Assembly (NCBI GenBank): GCA_016716235.1
Contig: JADJWS010000003.1
Span: forward strand, 186,001 to 250,000
Source: Candidatus Defluviilinea gracilis
GTDB taxonomy: Bacteria; Chloroflexota; Anaerolineae; Anaerolineales; Villigracilaceae
DNA length: 64,000 nucleotides
Direction: 5' to 3'
Shown one piece after another: positions 9,181 to 17,670 of the stretch; within the stretch, counting starts at the first letter, position 1; each line of letters starts with the position of its first letter. The translations under genes were made by a program, and so were the position numbers. The notes below the pieces were generated by a model. The model was not told the origin of the DNA, searched no databases, and saw only the letters and a program-made list of their open reading frames with translations.

Positions 9181-10503
9181 TTACGACGGGCGCGACGCTG
9201 GTTGTTGCGCCGCAAGTTCCTCGAGCATTTTGGTCGTCAGCGATTTGGGTCTCTCGATGGGTTGCCCCAGCGCGCGCGCCCACACGTAGTTAGACGTCAC
9301 GCCCAACGCGCGGCCAACGCCGAACAGAACGGTATAAATCTCGAATTCCCGCACGCCATAGTAATATTGCAACGTGCCGGAGATCGCGTCTACATTTGGC
9401 GCGGGGCTTTTAGCCTTCCCCTGCTCTTTCAAAACGGCAGGGACCACGTCCAGCACCATCTCTGCCAGTTTGAGCAAATCAAAGTCCGGGAAGCGCGTTT
9501 CGGCAAACTCCAACTGGGCGGTAAAACGCGGATCGATCACGCGCAACACGCCGTGACCATACCCCGGTATGACGTGACCCGCATTGAGCGTATCCCATGC
9601 AAATTTATAGAGATCGTCGCGAGTGGGCACCCCCCCGAACTTCTTGCGCACCTCCAACAGCCAGCCCAGGCTCTCTTGGTTCGCCAACCCATGCAATGGA
9701 CCCGCCAACGCATTCAAGCACGCGGAGAAAGAAAGATACGCGTCCGAAAGAGTAGAGCCAGCCAGATGCATGGCGTGAGCCGAGGCGTTCCCCGATTCAT
9801 GGTCGGAATGAATGATGAAGTACATGCGCATCAATTCCGCGTAGCCTTTTTTGTCGCCCACTTTCATCATACGCGCAAAGTTCGCGCCATAATCCAGTTT
9901 CGGGTTATACCGCGGGATCTTCGTTTCGTTGAAATATTTCAGCCGATAGATGAACGCCGCAACCAACGGCAGGCGCGCCGTCAGGTCGAGCGAATCTTCG
10001 AGGGCGGCATTCCAATATTGATCTTTTTTCATCTCGTGATATTTTTTCGCGAACACCGACTCGTTTTGCATGGCAAGCACAGCCTGCGAAAGGAGCGTCA
10101 TCGGATGGGCGTCTTTGGGCATGGCGCGCAGTACTTTGTACACATGCGCGGGCACATGAGCGCGTTTTGCCCATTCGGCTTCCACTTCAAGAGCCTGCTC
10201 TTTTGTGGGAACTTCACCCACCATGAGCAAGTAATACAACCCGCCAACAAGCGGAATCTTATTCCCGCGTCCCTTGGGCAATACCTTCAACGCTTCTTTG
10301 ACGGTCAACCCCCGCAGGCGTATTCCCTCGGCCGGGTCAACCGAAGAAATATCCGTGTACAGTCCCTTAATATCGCGCATCCCGCCCAGGATCTCGCCAA
10401 TGGTCACCGTATCGACCACAACTTCCGCATGTTCCTTCGCCAGCGCGCGGATACGCTCGCGCCACGACGGCAATTGCGTTTCGATCTTATCGTAAATAAT
10501 CAT
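9181..10503 (-). CDS. gltA: citrate synthase, mitochondrial-type
   Basis: A 440-residue enzyme that condenses acetyl-CoA and oxaloacetate. AGGAGGAAAC precedes the ATG. Blocks resemble the eukaryotic mitochondrial enzyme rather than E. coli GltA or Bacillus CitZ: DPAEGIRLRGLTVKE, HSDHESGNASAHAMHLAGS, DAYLSFSACLNALAGPLHGLANQE and VIPGYGHGVLR. Catalytic His in the PLHG block, His in GYGHGV and Asp in the late VDAISG block are present. The malate dehydrogenase gene lies 52 bases upstream on the same strand, so the two probably form a citrate-cycle operon. Confidence 0.95.
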   Translation of the reverse strand: MIIYDKIETQLPSWRERIRALAKEHAEVVVDTVTIGEILGGMRDIKGLYTDISSVDPAEGIRLRGLTVKEALKVLPKGRGNKIPLVGGLYYLLMVGEVPTKEQALEVEAEWAKRAHVPAHVYKVLRAMPKDAHPMTLLSQAVLAMQNESVFAKKYHEMKKDQYWNAALEDSLDLTARLPLVAAFIYRLKYFNETKIPRYNPKLDYGANFARMMKVGDKKGYAELMRMYFIIHSDHESGNASAHAMHLAGSTLSDAYLSFSACLNALAGPLHGLANQESLGWLLEVRKKFGGVPTRDDLYKFAWDTLNAGHVIPGYGHGVLRVIDPRFTAQLEFAETRFPDFDLLKLAEMVLDVVPAVLKEQGKAKSPAPNVDAISGTLQYYYGVREFEIYTVLFGVGRALGVTSNYVWARALGQPIERPKSLTTKMLEELAAQQPASRPS

Positions 10504-10555
10504 GTTTCCTCCAAAAGGTGCGGGGACGAAGAGCCGGCGTGTCCCCGTTCAAAAT

Positions 10556-11491
10556 TTATAGAGATACTAAGTTCTTCAACGCGTCGTGCGTTTCGCGCAC
10601 TGCCGCGGCAGACTTCTCGAGCATAACTTTCTCATCAGCATCCAGCGCGTATTCCACAATGCGAACCATGCCGCCGCGCCCCAATTGCACGGGCGCGCCG
10701 AAATACATATCGTTCAATCCATACTCGCCGTTCATATACGCCGCGCAGGGGACAATGAGATTCTTGTCTTTGAGAATCGCCTCCGCCATTTGAGCGCACG
10801 CCGCGGCAGGCGCGTAGTACGCGGAACCGGTTTTCAAGAGGTTGATCACTTCCATGCCGCCCTTGCGCGTGCGCTCAACGATCGAAGCCAGCCGTTCGGC
10901 GGGAATATAATCTCGAAGCGGAATGCCCGCCACGTTCGAGTGGCGCGTCAGCGGAACCATCTCGTCGCCGTGACCGCCCATCACATAGCAATTGATATTC
11001 TCCACGCTCACCCCGGTCTCCAAGGCGACGAACGCGCGCATCCGCGCCGAGTCGAGCACGCCCGCTTGACCGATCACACGTTCGCGCGGTAAGCCGGTCT
11101 TCTTCATCGCCAGATACGCCATCGTATCGAGCGGATTGGTTAAGATTATGAATATTGCGTTCGGCGAATATCGCAGCGTTTCAGTGGCGGCGTTTCCCAC
11201 AATTTCCGCATTGGTCTTCAACAAATCGTCGCGACTCATGCCGGGTTTGCGGGCAATGCCGGCTGTAATGATGATAATATCCGAATCTTTCGTTGCCCCA
11301 TAATCGTTCGTCCCCACAACAGAAACATCCTTGCCGATGATCGGTAACGCTTCGAGCAGGTCCAACCCCTTGCCTTGCGGCATCCCCTCCACAACATCCA
11401 CCAGCACAACGTCGGCAAACTCGCGTTCCGCCAGCCAGTGCGCGGTAGTCGAGCCTGTCATCCCCGCGCCGATGATGGAAACTTTATTCAT
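10556..11491 (-). CDS. mdh: malate dehydrogenase, LDH-like
   Basis: A 311-residue NAD-dependent enzyme that makes the oxaloacetate used by the adjacent citrate synthase. Glycine motif GAGMTGS, acidic VLVDVVEG after the second strand (NAD preference), the Arg-containing loop ARKPGMSRDD, the DPLDT-like NPLDTMAYL block and catalytic His in MGGHGDEMVPL are visible. It resembles the thermostable [LDH-like] MDH type described from Chloroflexus. TGGAGGAACC precedes the ATG. Confidence 0.95.
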   Translation of the reverse strand: MNKVSIIGAGMTGSTTAHWLAEREFADVVLVDVVEGMPQGKGLDLLEALPIIGKDVSVVGTNDYGATKDSDIIIITAGIARKPGMSRDDLLKTNAEIVGNAATETLRYSPNAIFIILTNPLDTMAYLAMKKTGLPRERVIGQAGVLDSARMRAFVALETGVSVENINCYVMGGHGDEMVPLTRHSNVAGIPLRDYIPAERLASIVERTRKGGMEVINLLKTGSAYYAPAAACAQMAEAILKDKNLIVPCAAYMNGEYGLNDMYFGAPVQLGRGGMVRIVEYALDADEKVMLEKSAAAVRETHDALKNLVSL

Positions 11492-11578
11492 TTGGTTCCT
11501 CCAGAATTTTTATAGAAATGAATTTTATCCGAAATTTTCGGATTATTACATGTCATTTACGCGCAAACACCGCATGAC

Positions 11579-11610
11579 AAAAAACAGGACTTCCAACCTT
11601 CGGAAGTCCC
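11579..11610 (-). terminator. terminator after trxB
   Basis: Stem GGACTTCC / GGAAGTCC with a T run on the minus strand, just beyond the trxB stop. Confidence 0.85.
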
Positions 11611-11617
11611 GTTCGCT

Positions 11618-12574
11618 TCATTCCACAATTACGCTTGATTCCTCCGCCTCAAGGAATCGCGTCGCCTGAATAGCCGCCGCCGCTCCCATCCCTGCGGAGG
11701 TGACCACCTGCCTGAAATGCGGGTCCGCCGCCTCCCCTGCGGCAAACACGCCCGGCACGCTCGTCTCCATTTTGTCGTTGACCCTGATGTACCCGAGATC
11801 GCTCATCTCCAGTTGACCTTTGAACATCTCGGTGTTCGGCGTGTGACCGATGAAGATGAACAAGCCATCGGCTTTGTAGATCGTTTCCTCGCCGGTCATC
11901 ACGTTTTTGAGCTTCAACGATTCCATCTTCTCCGCGCCAACCACCTCGGTGACGATCGTATTCAAAATAAAATCCACCTTGGGGTGTTCCTTCGCCCGTT
12001 TCTGCAAAATCGAACTGGCGCGAAACTCCTCGCGGCGGTGAATGATCGTCACCGACGAAGCATAGCGCGTGATAAATAAGCCTTCTTCCAACGCGCTATC
12101 GCCGCCGCCCACGATCACCACTTTCTTGTCTTTAAAGAACCAGCCATCGCACGTGGCGCAATACGAAACGCCGCGACCGGTCAATTCCACTTCGCCAGGA
12201 ACGTTGAGATGGTTCGGGCTGGCGCCTGTGCCGACGATCAACACATCAGCCAGATAATTCCCGCTATCCGCTTCCACTTTGAACGGGCGCCGGGATAAAT
12301 CAACCGAATTTGCCGAAGCAAACTCAGTCACCGCGCCGAAATGTTCCGCCTGCTTCTGGAACAATTCACCCAACTGCGCTCCGCCAACTCCATCCGGGAA
12401 GCCGGGGTAATTTTCGATGGTGTACGTCAGCGCGGCTTGCCCGCCCAACTGCAAGCCGGTCAACACCACCGGCTCTAGCTCCGCCCGCGCGGCATATAAC
12501 GCGGCAGAATACCCAGCGGGACCCGAGCCCAAAACCAATACTTTTACGTGTTTTTCGTTTTCGTTTAAAGACAT
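11618..12574 (-). CDS. trxB: thioredoxin reductase
   Basis: A 318-residue FAD/NADPH enzyme that reduces thioredoxin. FAD motif GSGPAGYSAALYAARA at 16-31, redox-active CATC at 139-142, NADPH motif GGGDSALEEG, and the late FAD block GVFAAGEAADPHFRQ. Single gene with its own terminator. A ferredoxin- or flavodoxin-dependent variant is less likely because the NADPH motif with following HRREEFRAS is intact. Confidence 0.95.
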   Translation of the reverse strand: MSLNENEKHVKVLVLGSGPAGYSAALYAARAELEPVVLTGLQLGGQAALTYTIENYPGFPDGVGGAQLGELFQKQAEHFGAVTEFASANSVDLSRRPFKVEADSGNYLADVLIVGTGASPNHLNVPGEVELTGRGVSYCATCDGWFFKDKKVVIVGGGDSALEEGLFITRYASSVTIIHRREEFRASSILQKRAKEHPKVDFILNTIVTEVVGAEKMESLKLKNVMTGEETIYKADGLFIFIGHTPNTEMFKGQLEMSDLGYIRVNDKMETSVPGVFAAGEAADPHFRQVVTSAGMGAAAAIQATRFLEAEESSVIVE

Positions 12575-12995
12575 GTGCTAACTATATTCCTCACTTGAGA
12601 TAGTTCGTCGCTATTCAGACGGCTTGGTTTCAAGATATGTTACCAGCCCGAATTGTAACAGCGTAAGAGAAATGTTTGAGTTTCAATTTGGTTAGGGAGT
12701 GGCGAAACAAGTATGTAAAAACCATCTTTACCACAGAGAACACTGAGTCCGCAGAGAAAAAATCTCAACTTAATCGGACAATACACCTAATTAATACTGA
12801 TGTTACGCAGACTTGCTCAACGGCGGTCTGTGACCGTCGTTTTACCCTATGCCTTATCTCTTTCTGGTAATCCGCAGGATCACAGACTCTGCGGGAGCAG
12901 GAATGTGCGTAACGTCAGTTAATAATCTCCGTGACTCAAAACGGAGTGGATTAAACTCTTAATCTGCAACATCTTGCGAGTGATACGCCGACCGT
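12575..12995. other. non-coding spacer between trxB and murA
   Basis: There is no convincing gene. It holds a half copy of a CACAGAG-type repeat near 12728-12764 (ACCACAGAGAACACTGAG) and a small inverted-repeat element at 12791-12924. Confidence 0.7.
12791..12924. repeat. MITE-like element, 134 bp
   Basis: The ends are inverted repeats: TTAATACTGATGTTACGCA on the left and TGCGTAACGTCAGTTAATAA on the right (CTGAYGTTACGCA shared, 13 bp with one transition). The interior is non-coding with small dyads (CGGTCTGTGACCG). A lone CTGATGTTACG string also occurs near 33594. No transposase is linked. Confidence 0.6.
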
Positions 12996-14276
12996 TCAAT
13001 CTTCCATCCGCTCGATCCTCGCGCCAAGCGCGCGAAGTTTGACATCCACATTTTCGTAGCCGCGTTCGATCTGGCTGATGTTGCGGATCGTGGACTGTCC
13101 CTTCGCGGCAAGCGCGGCGAGAAGTATCGCCATGCCCGCGCGGATGTCTGGGCTTTCAAGATTTTCACCGTACAGTTGATTCGGTCCCTGGATGAGACAA
13201 CGATACGGGTCGCATAAAATGATCTTCGCGCCCATGCCAACCAGCTTGTCGGTGAAATACATGCGTCCGGAGAACATCCAATCATGGAACATGATCGAGC
13301 CGGTTGCCTGAGTCGCTACTGTGATGGCGATGCTGATCAAATCGGTGGGAAAGGCGGGCCACACGTTGGTTTTGATTTCGGGAATCGCGCCATCCAGATC
13401 GGGAGCGATCGCCAACTCTTGACTCTCCGGCACGATCAGATCATCCCCATCTACCTGCCAGCGGACACCCATACGCTCAAAGACATGGGCGATCATTTTG
13501 AGGTTTTCAACGCCGGCATTTTTTACACGGATACTACCCTTCGTCACCGCCGCCGCGCCCACGAAACTCAGCACCTCAAGATAATCGGGTCCAATGGTAA
13601 ATTCGCCGCCATGAAGATTTTTTACGCCGTTGATGTGAAGCGTGTTCGAGCCGATCTCTTCGATGTTTGCGCCGAGCGCGTTGAGAAAGGAACACAACTC
13701 CTGCACGTGCGGCTCAGATGCGGCATTGTGAATGACCGTTTTCCCTTTCGCCGTGACCGCCGCCATGATGGCATTCTCGGTGGCGGTCACGCTGGCTTCA
13801 TCCATCAAGATACTCGCCCCGCGCAACCCATCGGCTTGAAAGGTAAAGCCGCGATCATATTTCACATCCACGCCGAGGGCGCGGAGCGAAAGAATGTGCG
13901 TATCGAGCCTGCGCCGCCCGATCACATCTCCGCCCGGCGGGGGGAGTTTCAAAGCGCCGACTCGCGCGGCTATGGGGCCCGCAACCAAAATGGAGGCGCG
14001 GATGCGGCGGCAGAGATCGGCGTCGAGCGAATCGGGGCGAATATCCCGCGCTCTGATCCGCCAGGTTTTTTCATCCAACTCATCCACCTGCGCGCCGAGG
14101 CTTTCGATCAACTGCTTCATGATCAGCACGTCTTGTATGCGGGGAATGTTCCGCAGGATCACCGGCTCATCGGTCAAAATACAGGCGGCAAGCAAAGGCA
14201 ATGCGGCGTTCTTGTTTCCCGACGGCGTGACCTCGCCGCGTAACGGAACGCCGCCTTCGATCAAAAATTTTTCCAT
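12996..14276 (-). CDS. murA: UDP-GlcNAc 1-carboxyvinyltransferase with Asp117
   Basis: A 426-residue enzyme for the first committed step of peptidoglycan synthesis (PEP plus UDP-GlcNAc). GNKNAALP with Lys22 is present. The active-site loop reads GGDVIGRRRLD, with Asp117 where E. coli has Cys115 (GGCTIGARPVD). Asp at this place is known from Mycobacterium and Chlamydia and confers intrinsic fosfomycin resistance. AGGAGATAC precedes the ATG. Its presence implies a peptidoglycan wall. Confidence 0.95.
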   Translation of the reverse strand: MEKFLIEGGVPLRGEVTPSGNKNAALPLLAACILTDEPVILRNIPRIQDVLIMKQLIESLGAQVDELDEKTWRIRARDIRPDSLDADLCRRIRASILVAGPIAARVGALKLPPPGGDVIGRRRLDTHILSLRALGVDVKYDRGFTFQADGLRGASILMDEASVTATENAIMAAVTAKGKTVIHNAASEPHVQELCSFLNALGANIEEIGSNTLHINGVKNLHGGEFTIGPDYLEVLSFVGAAAVTKGSIRVKNAGVENLKMIAHVFERMGVRWQVDGDDLIVPESQELAIAPDLDGAIPEIKTNVWPAFPTDLISIAITVATQATGSIMFHDWMFSGRMYFTDKLVGMGAKIILCDPYRCLIQGPNQLYGENLESPDIRAGMAILLAALAAKGQSTIRNISQIERGYENVDVKLRALGARIERMED

Positions 14277-14409
14277 TGTATCTCCTGAATATTTCGCAAA
14301 GATTGTAAGTCAGATTATCGGCTTCGACAAGAAGTCCTCGCGCCGCCAACCAGACATTACAGTTGACTTACACAACAAAATCGTATCTTTTTTGAATTTA
14401 TCCATCGAC

Positions 14410-14415
14410 TATAAT
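14410..14415 (+). promoter_or_regulatory. -10 box TATAAT, leaderless start for prepilin peptidase
   Basis: TATAAT followed by 7 nt (TTGCGTT) and then ATG. A transcript would begin at or next to the start codon. No Shine-Dalgarno precedes the gene, and the -35 region is weak. Confidence 0.65.
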
Positions 14416-14422
14416 TTGCGTT

Positions 14423-15217
14423 ATGAATGTCGTTTTGTTGATTCCGGTTGCGTTGGGCTGGCTTGGCGGGTTGCTCGTTAATTACTTGTCGGATACCCTG
14501 CCGCGCACAAGACGCCTTAGCCCACCGGTATGCCGCAACTGCGAATCGCATATTTTATGGTTTGATTATGTAACCCTGCGCCGATGCCGAAACTGCGGGA
14601 TCGTTCGCAGTCTGCGGACGTGGCTGACGCAGTGTATCCTCATCGCTTCTTTCCTCTACGTGTGGCTGAATCCGCCCAAGTCGCTTGGTCTGCCCCTCGG
14701 CTTGATCGTGCTCTTGTATTTCGCGGTCATCACGGTCATCGACCTTGAGCATCGGTTGATCTTGTTTCCAACCAGCGTGTTTGGCGCGTTGTTGGGGTTA
14801 TTTAGCGGCACATTTCTTTATTACAACGGGTTTCAAAAACCTTTGCTTTCGGCGATCGGCATTTCTTTACTGGGAGGCTTGATCGGGTTCGCTGTGATGT
14901 TCCTGCTGTATCAAGCAGGCACGCTCGTCGCGCGGTATCGCGCAAAGAAAATGGCAGCTGATGGACTGATAGACGATGAAGAAGAGGCGCTTGGCGGCGG
15001 GGACGTGTATCTGGCCGGCGTGCTCGGGCTGATGCTCGGATCGCGCTTCATCCTGTACGGCTTGGTCGTTGGAATCTTGATCGGCGGCGTGGTCAGTTTG
15101 GCGCTCGTGCTGGCGCTTCTGGCGCAAAGACGATATGCAAACAACTCGCTGATGACCTTCATCCCCTACGGTCCTTATCTTATCGCCGGAGCGGTCTACA
15201 TGTTATTTCGCCCGTAG
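14423..15217 (+). CDS. prepilin peptidase, A24 family
   Basis: A 264-residue aspartic membrane protease that cleaves class III signal peptides of type IV pilin-like proteins. A cytoplasmic loop carries two CRNC pairs (Cys37/40 and Cys55/58), the zinc-ribbon of PilD-type enzymes with a possible methylase half. Asp107 in VIDLEHRLILFP and Asp194 in GGGDVYLAG are the two catalytic Asp. Seven or eight membrane helices. It starts the Tad-like cluster, but the ATPase and platform genes are not in this window. Confidence 0.9.
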   Translation: MNVVLLIPVALGWLGGLLVNYLSDTLPRTRRLSPPVCRNCESHILWFDYVTLRRCRNCGIVRSLRTWLTQCILIASFLYVWLNPPKSLGLPLGLIVLLYFAVITVIDLEHRLILFPTSVFGALLGLFSGTFLYYNGFQKPLLSAIGISLLGGLIGFAVMFLLYQAGTLVARYRAKKMAADGLIDDEEEALGGGDVYLAGVLGLMLGSRFILYGLVVGILIGGVVSLALVLALLAQRRYANNSLMTFIPYGPYLIAGAVYMLFRP

Positions 15218-15369
15218 TACGAATGTCGCATTGGACTATACAACCCCGGAATTATACTTACTGGAATTCGCCCCCGGTTCGCTGAACCCGCCCTTTCTGG
15301 CGCGCTTTTCTAACAAAGATGTAATCGTTACAGGAGCGTAAGTTCTTCTTTAAGCCCTAGCATGGGTAG

Positions 15370-15375
15370 TATAAT
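15370..15375 (+). promoter_or_regulatory. -10 box TATAAT before TadE-like gene
   Basis: TATAAT, then 6 nt, then a GTG at 15382 that is in frame with the TadE-like gene; the ATG at 15415 has GCAGGA upstream. Either a leaderless GTG start or a 33-nt leader is possible. The spacer 15218-15369 shows nothing else. Confidence 0.55.
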
Positions 15376-15414
15376 GTTTTCGTGGTCTATCGTTTAAAGA
15401 AACGCGCAGGACAA

Positions 15415-16074
15415 ATGAAAAATCACATTCGAAACTTGTTAAAGAGAATCTCCCAGCGTGAACTCGCCGTATTGCCGCGCAAATCCAGGGCGCAAAGCCT
15501 GACAGAATTTGCGATCGCGTTGCCGGTCTTGTTCATTCTTTTATCCGGTGTGGTTGAATATGGTTTCGCGTTGAACTATTATCTTTCCCTGCTCGACGCC
15601 ACGAGAGAATCCGCACGTTACTACAGCAAACTCGATCCTTTTCTCTATGATACCGACAGGAACGTCGTTGGAGACAACCCTCTCTTTTACGGAGGCGCGG
15701 CCGGTATGGCATTAAACAACCTCGATCCAACTTTGGATCCCGCGTTTGCAGATGATCCGTACGTGGGAAGAATCATTCCGCTGAATCCGGTAACAGATGA
15801 GGTCATCGTCACTGTATACTCGAAGTCGAATAGCGGCGTCGTGAGTTACCCAACTGCCGGGTCGTTCCGCCTCTTTGCGAGCGATACCGAATCATTGTTC
15901 ACCAGCGAAGAGGTTCAAGGATTGTTCGAGAGCGGCACGCCCGACGCCGGGTTACTCATTGTGGAAGTCCATTACACCTACAACGCGGTCATGAATCTGC
16001 CCTGGACTGCGGCGTTGTTTCCCATGAAATTAAGGGCATATACCATCATGCCCCTCCCCGCCGCTGATCCATAA
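15415..16074 (+). CDS. TadE-like pilus-assembly protein
   Basis: About 219 residues from the ATG at 15415 (230 if GTG 15382 is used). After a basic stretch, SRAQSLTEFAIALPVLFILL is the typical TadE pseudopilin-like N terminus with Glu after the cleavage region and one membrane helix; the rest is extracellular. TadE-type pseudopilins help assemble Flp/Tad pili. It is followed by a TadG/vWA gene and a second TadE-like gene. Confidence 0.88.
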   Translation: MKNHIRNLLKRISQRELAVLPRKSRAQSLTEFAIALPVLFILLSGVVEYGFALNYYLSLLDATRESARYYSKLDPFLYDTDRNVVGDNPLFYGGAAGMALNNLDPTLDPAFADDPYVGRIIPLNPVTDEVIVTVYSKSNSGVVSYPTAGSFRLFASDTESLFTSEEVQGLFESGTPDAGLLIVEVHYTYNAVMNLPWTAALFPMKLRAYTIMPLPAADP

Positions 16075-16112
16075 TCGATCAAGGCGCCACTTAACCAAGA
16101 GATTTGATAACT

Positions 16113-17636
16113 ATGAAACGATTTAAAAAATGGTTCCGAAACACAGAACGCGGACAGGCGATCTTGATCATCGCGTTCGCCATGGTGGGGCTGGTCGCAT
16201 TTGTCGGTCTCATGACCGATGGCGGCGTTTTATTGATCGAGTACGGCAAATTGAAACGAGGGATCGACGCCGCCGCCGTTGCCGCATCCCAGCAGTTTCG
16301 CCGAGGATTTAACGGCGAGGATTTAGCCGCCGCGGCAAGAAACTTTCTTGTGCTCAACGAATCCGACGCCACCGAAATCCTCATCTATCGCTGTAAAGAA
16401 GGCGAGGAAAGCGTCGTGGATGGCACGCTTCACGATGTTGAACTTTGCACAACCCCGCGCCGTAAATTGGTGCGCGTGGAAGCCAAGCGCATGGTTAATT
16501 TTGGCTTTCTACGAATTTTGGGGATAACCCAAAGGGAGATTTCAGCCACTTCCGTTGGTGAAGCCGGCTCGATCGACCTTGTGCTGGTGATCGACACCTC
16601 CGCCTCCATGGCATACGACACCTATACGGGTCCTAATGCCAGACCGGACTTGAATACGACTGACGGTCCAACTAACGATGTGGGCAACCCGGTAGATGAC
16701 GAAGACCCGGCCGTTTGCAACATTTCAGTTGACACCCCCTGTCAGCCGCTTGAGGATGTGAAAAATGTGGCGCAGGATTTTCTGCAGACCATGTACTTTC
16801 CGTATGATCGCGTTGCTGTTGTGGCATTTACAGGACAGGAGTTAGACGGCACCGCAACCCGTCAACACGTTACGGTGCTTCCCCTTTCCGATACCGAGAA
16901 TGATGTAAGAGATGCAATCGAAAGTTTGAAAGTGTTTAGACCCCCCGACTGCGTGAAGGATGGCGCTTCACCCGATCCTGATTCTCCGACTGAAGGACTC
17001 TGCAGGAATCTTAATGATTCAGGGGTTTTTATACCATTTGATTGCGCCCGCTTACGTCATTCTGATTTTAAAGACCTATCCTCATGCAATTCAAGTAATA
17101 TCGGCGGCGCCCTGACAAGGGCGTGGTCAGTATTTACCGTCGGCGACGTCCGCCCCGAAGCGGTTTGGGTGACAATTTTGCTCGCAGGCGGTCCAGCAAA
17201 CGCCACCGATACGCCTCAGGCTGATCAAGCGAAGCCGAAACCTCCACTGGGCTGGACCCCGGAGCCTTCTTTTCATCCGTTTGGGTTCTGCCCATCGATC
17301 TCCCCTCCCTGCCGCGATGGCGACGCTTCTAATCGAAACGCCAAGGGATCTGCCGATTATGATGCGGATGATTTCGCCAGAGATAGCGCGGACGCTGTGG
17401 CAGACCCAACTAACGGAGGCGGTATCACCATTTACACAATCGGACTTGGCAATCTGATTAAAAACTCTCCAGTGGGCGACCCAGATGAAGCGGAGAAATT
17501 ATTGGAATATATCGCTGAGGATGCCGGCGGAAGTTCTGCAAGTCATGGCTTGTATTTTTATGCGCCAAACAGCGACGATCTTGCCGCAATCTTCGAAAAG
17601 ATCGCCAATGACATCTTTACCAAGATCGCCAAGTAG
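16113..17636 (+). CDS. TadG-like protein with von Willebrand A domain
   Basis: A 507-residue protein from the ATG at 16113. The N terminus ERGQAILIIAFAMVGLVAFV is a single TadG-type membrane segment followed by a Flp-like helical stretch (GIDAAAVAASQQF). The vWA domain starts at LVLVIDTSASM, where DTSAS is a MIDAS metal site, and runs almost to the end, with an insertion around residues 175-200 that is rich in Asp, Pro and Cys. TadG proteins with vWA domains act in Tad pilus assembly or adhesion. Part of the operon 15415-19440. Confidence 0.88.
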   Translation: MKRFKKWFRNTERGQAILIIAFAMVGLVAFVGLMTDGGVLLIEYGKLKRGIDAAAVAASQQFRRGFNGEDLAAAARNFLVLNESDATEILIYRCKEGEESVVDGTLHDVELCTTPRRKLVRVEAKRMVNFGFLRILGITQREISATSVGEAGSIDLVLVIDTSASMAYDTYTGPNARPDLNTTDGPTNDVGNPVDDEDPAVCNISVDTPCQPLEDVKNVAQDFLQTMYFPYDRVAVVAFTGQELDGTATRQHVTVLPLSDTENDVRDAIESLKVFRPPDCVKDGASPDPDSPTEGLCRNLNDSGVFIPFDCARLRHSDFKDLSSCNSSNIGGALTRAWSVFTVGDVRPEAVWVTILLAGGPANATDTPQADQAKPKPPLGWTPEPSFHPFGFCPSISPPCRDGDASNRNAKGSADYDADDFARDSADAVADPTNGGGITIYTIGLGNLIKNSPVGDPDEAEKLLEYIAEDAGGSSASHGLYFYAPNSDDLAAIFEKIANDIFTKIAK

Positions 17637-17670
17637 AAGAATTTCTTAATGTAGCGACAAGGATGTTCGC

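Noticed and set aside
9202..10626. Very long open frames antisense to real genes (474 codons here; also 441 codons at 30139-31464 and 353 codons at 7382-8443)
   Set aside because: They mirror conserved genes, lack ribosome sites and show composition of antisense frames in GC-rich coding DNA.
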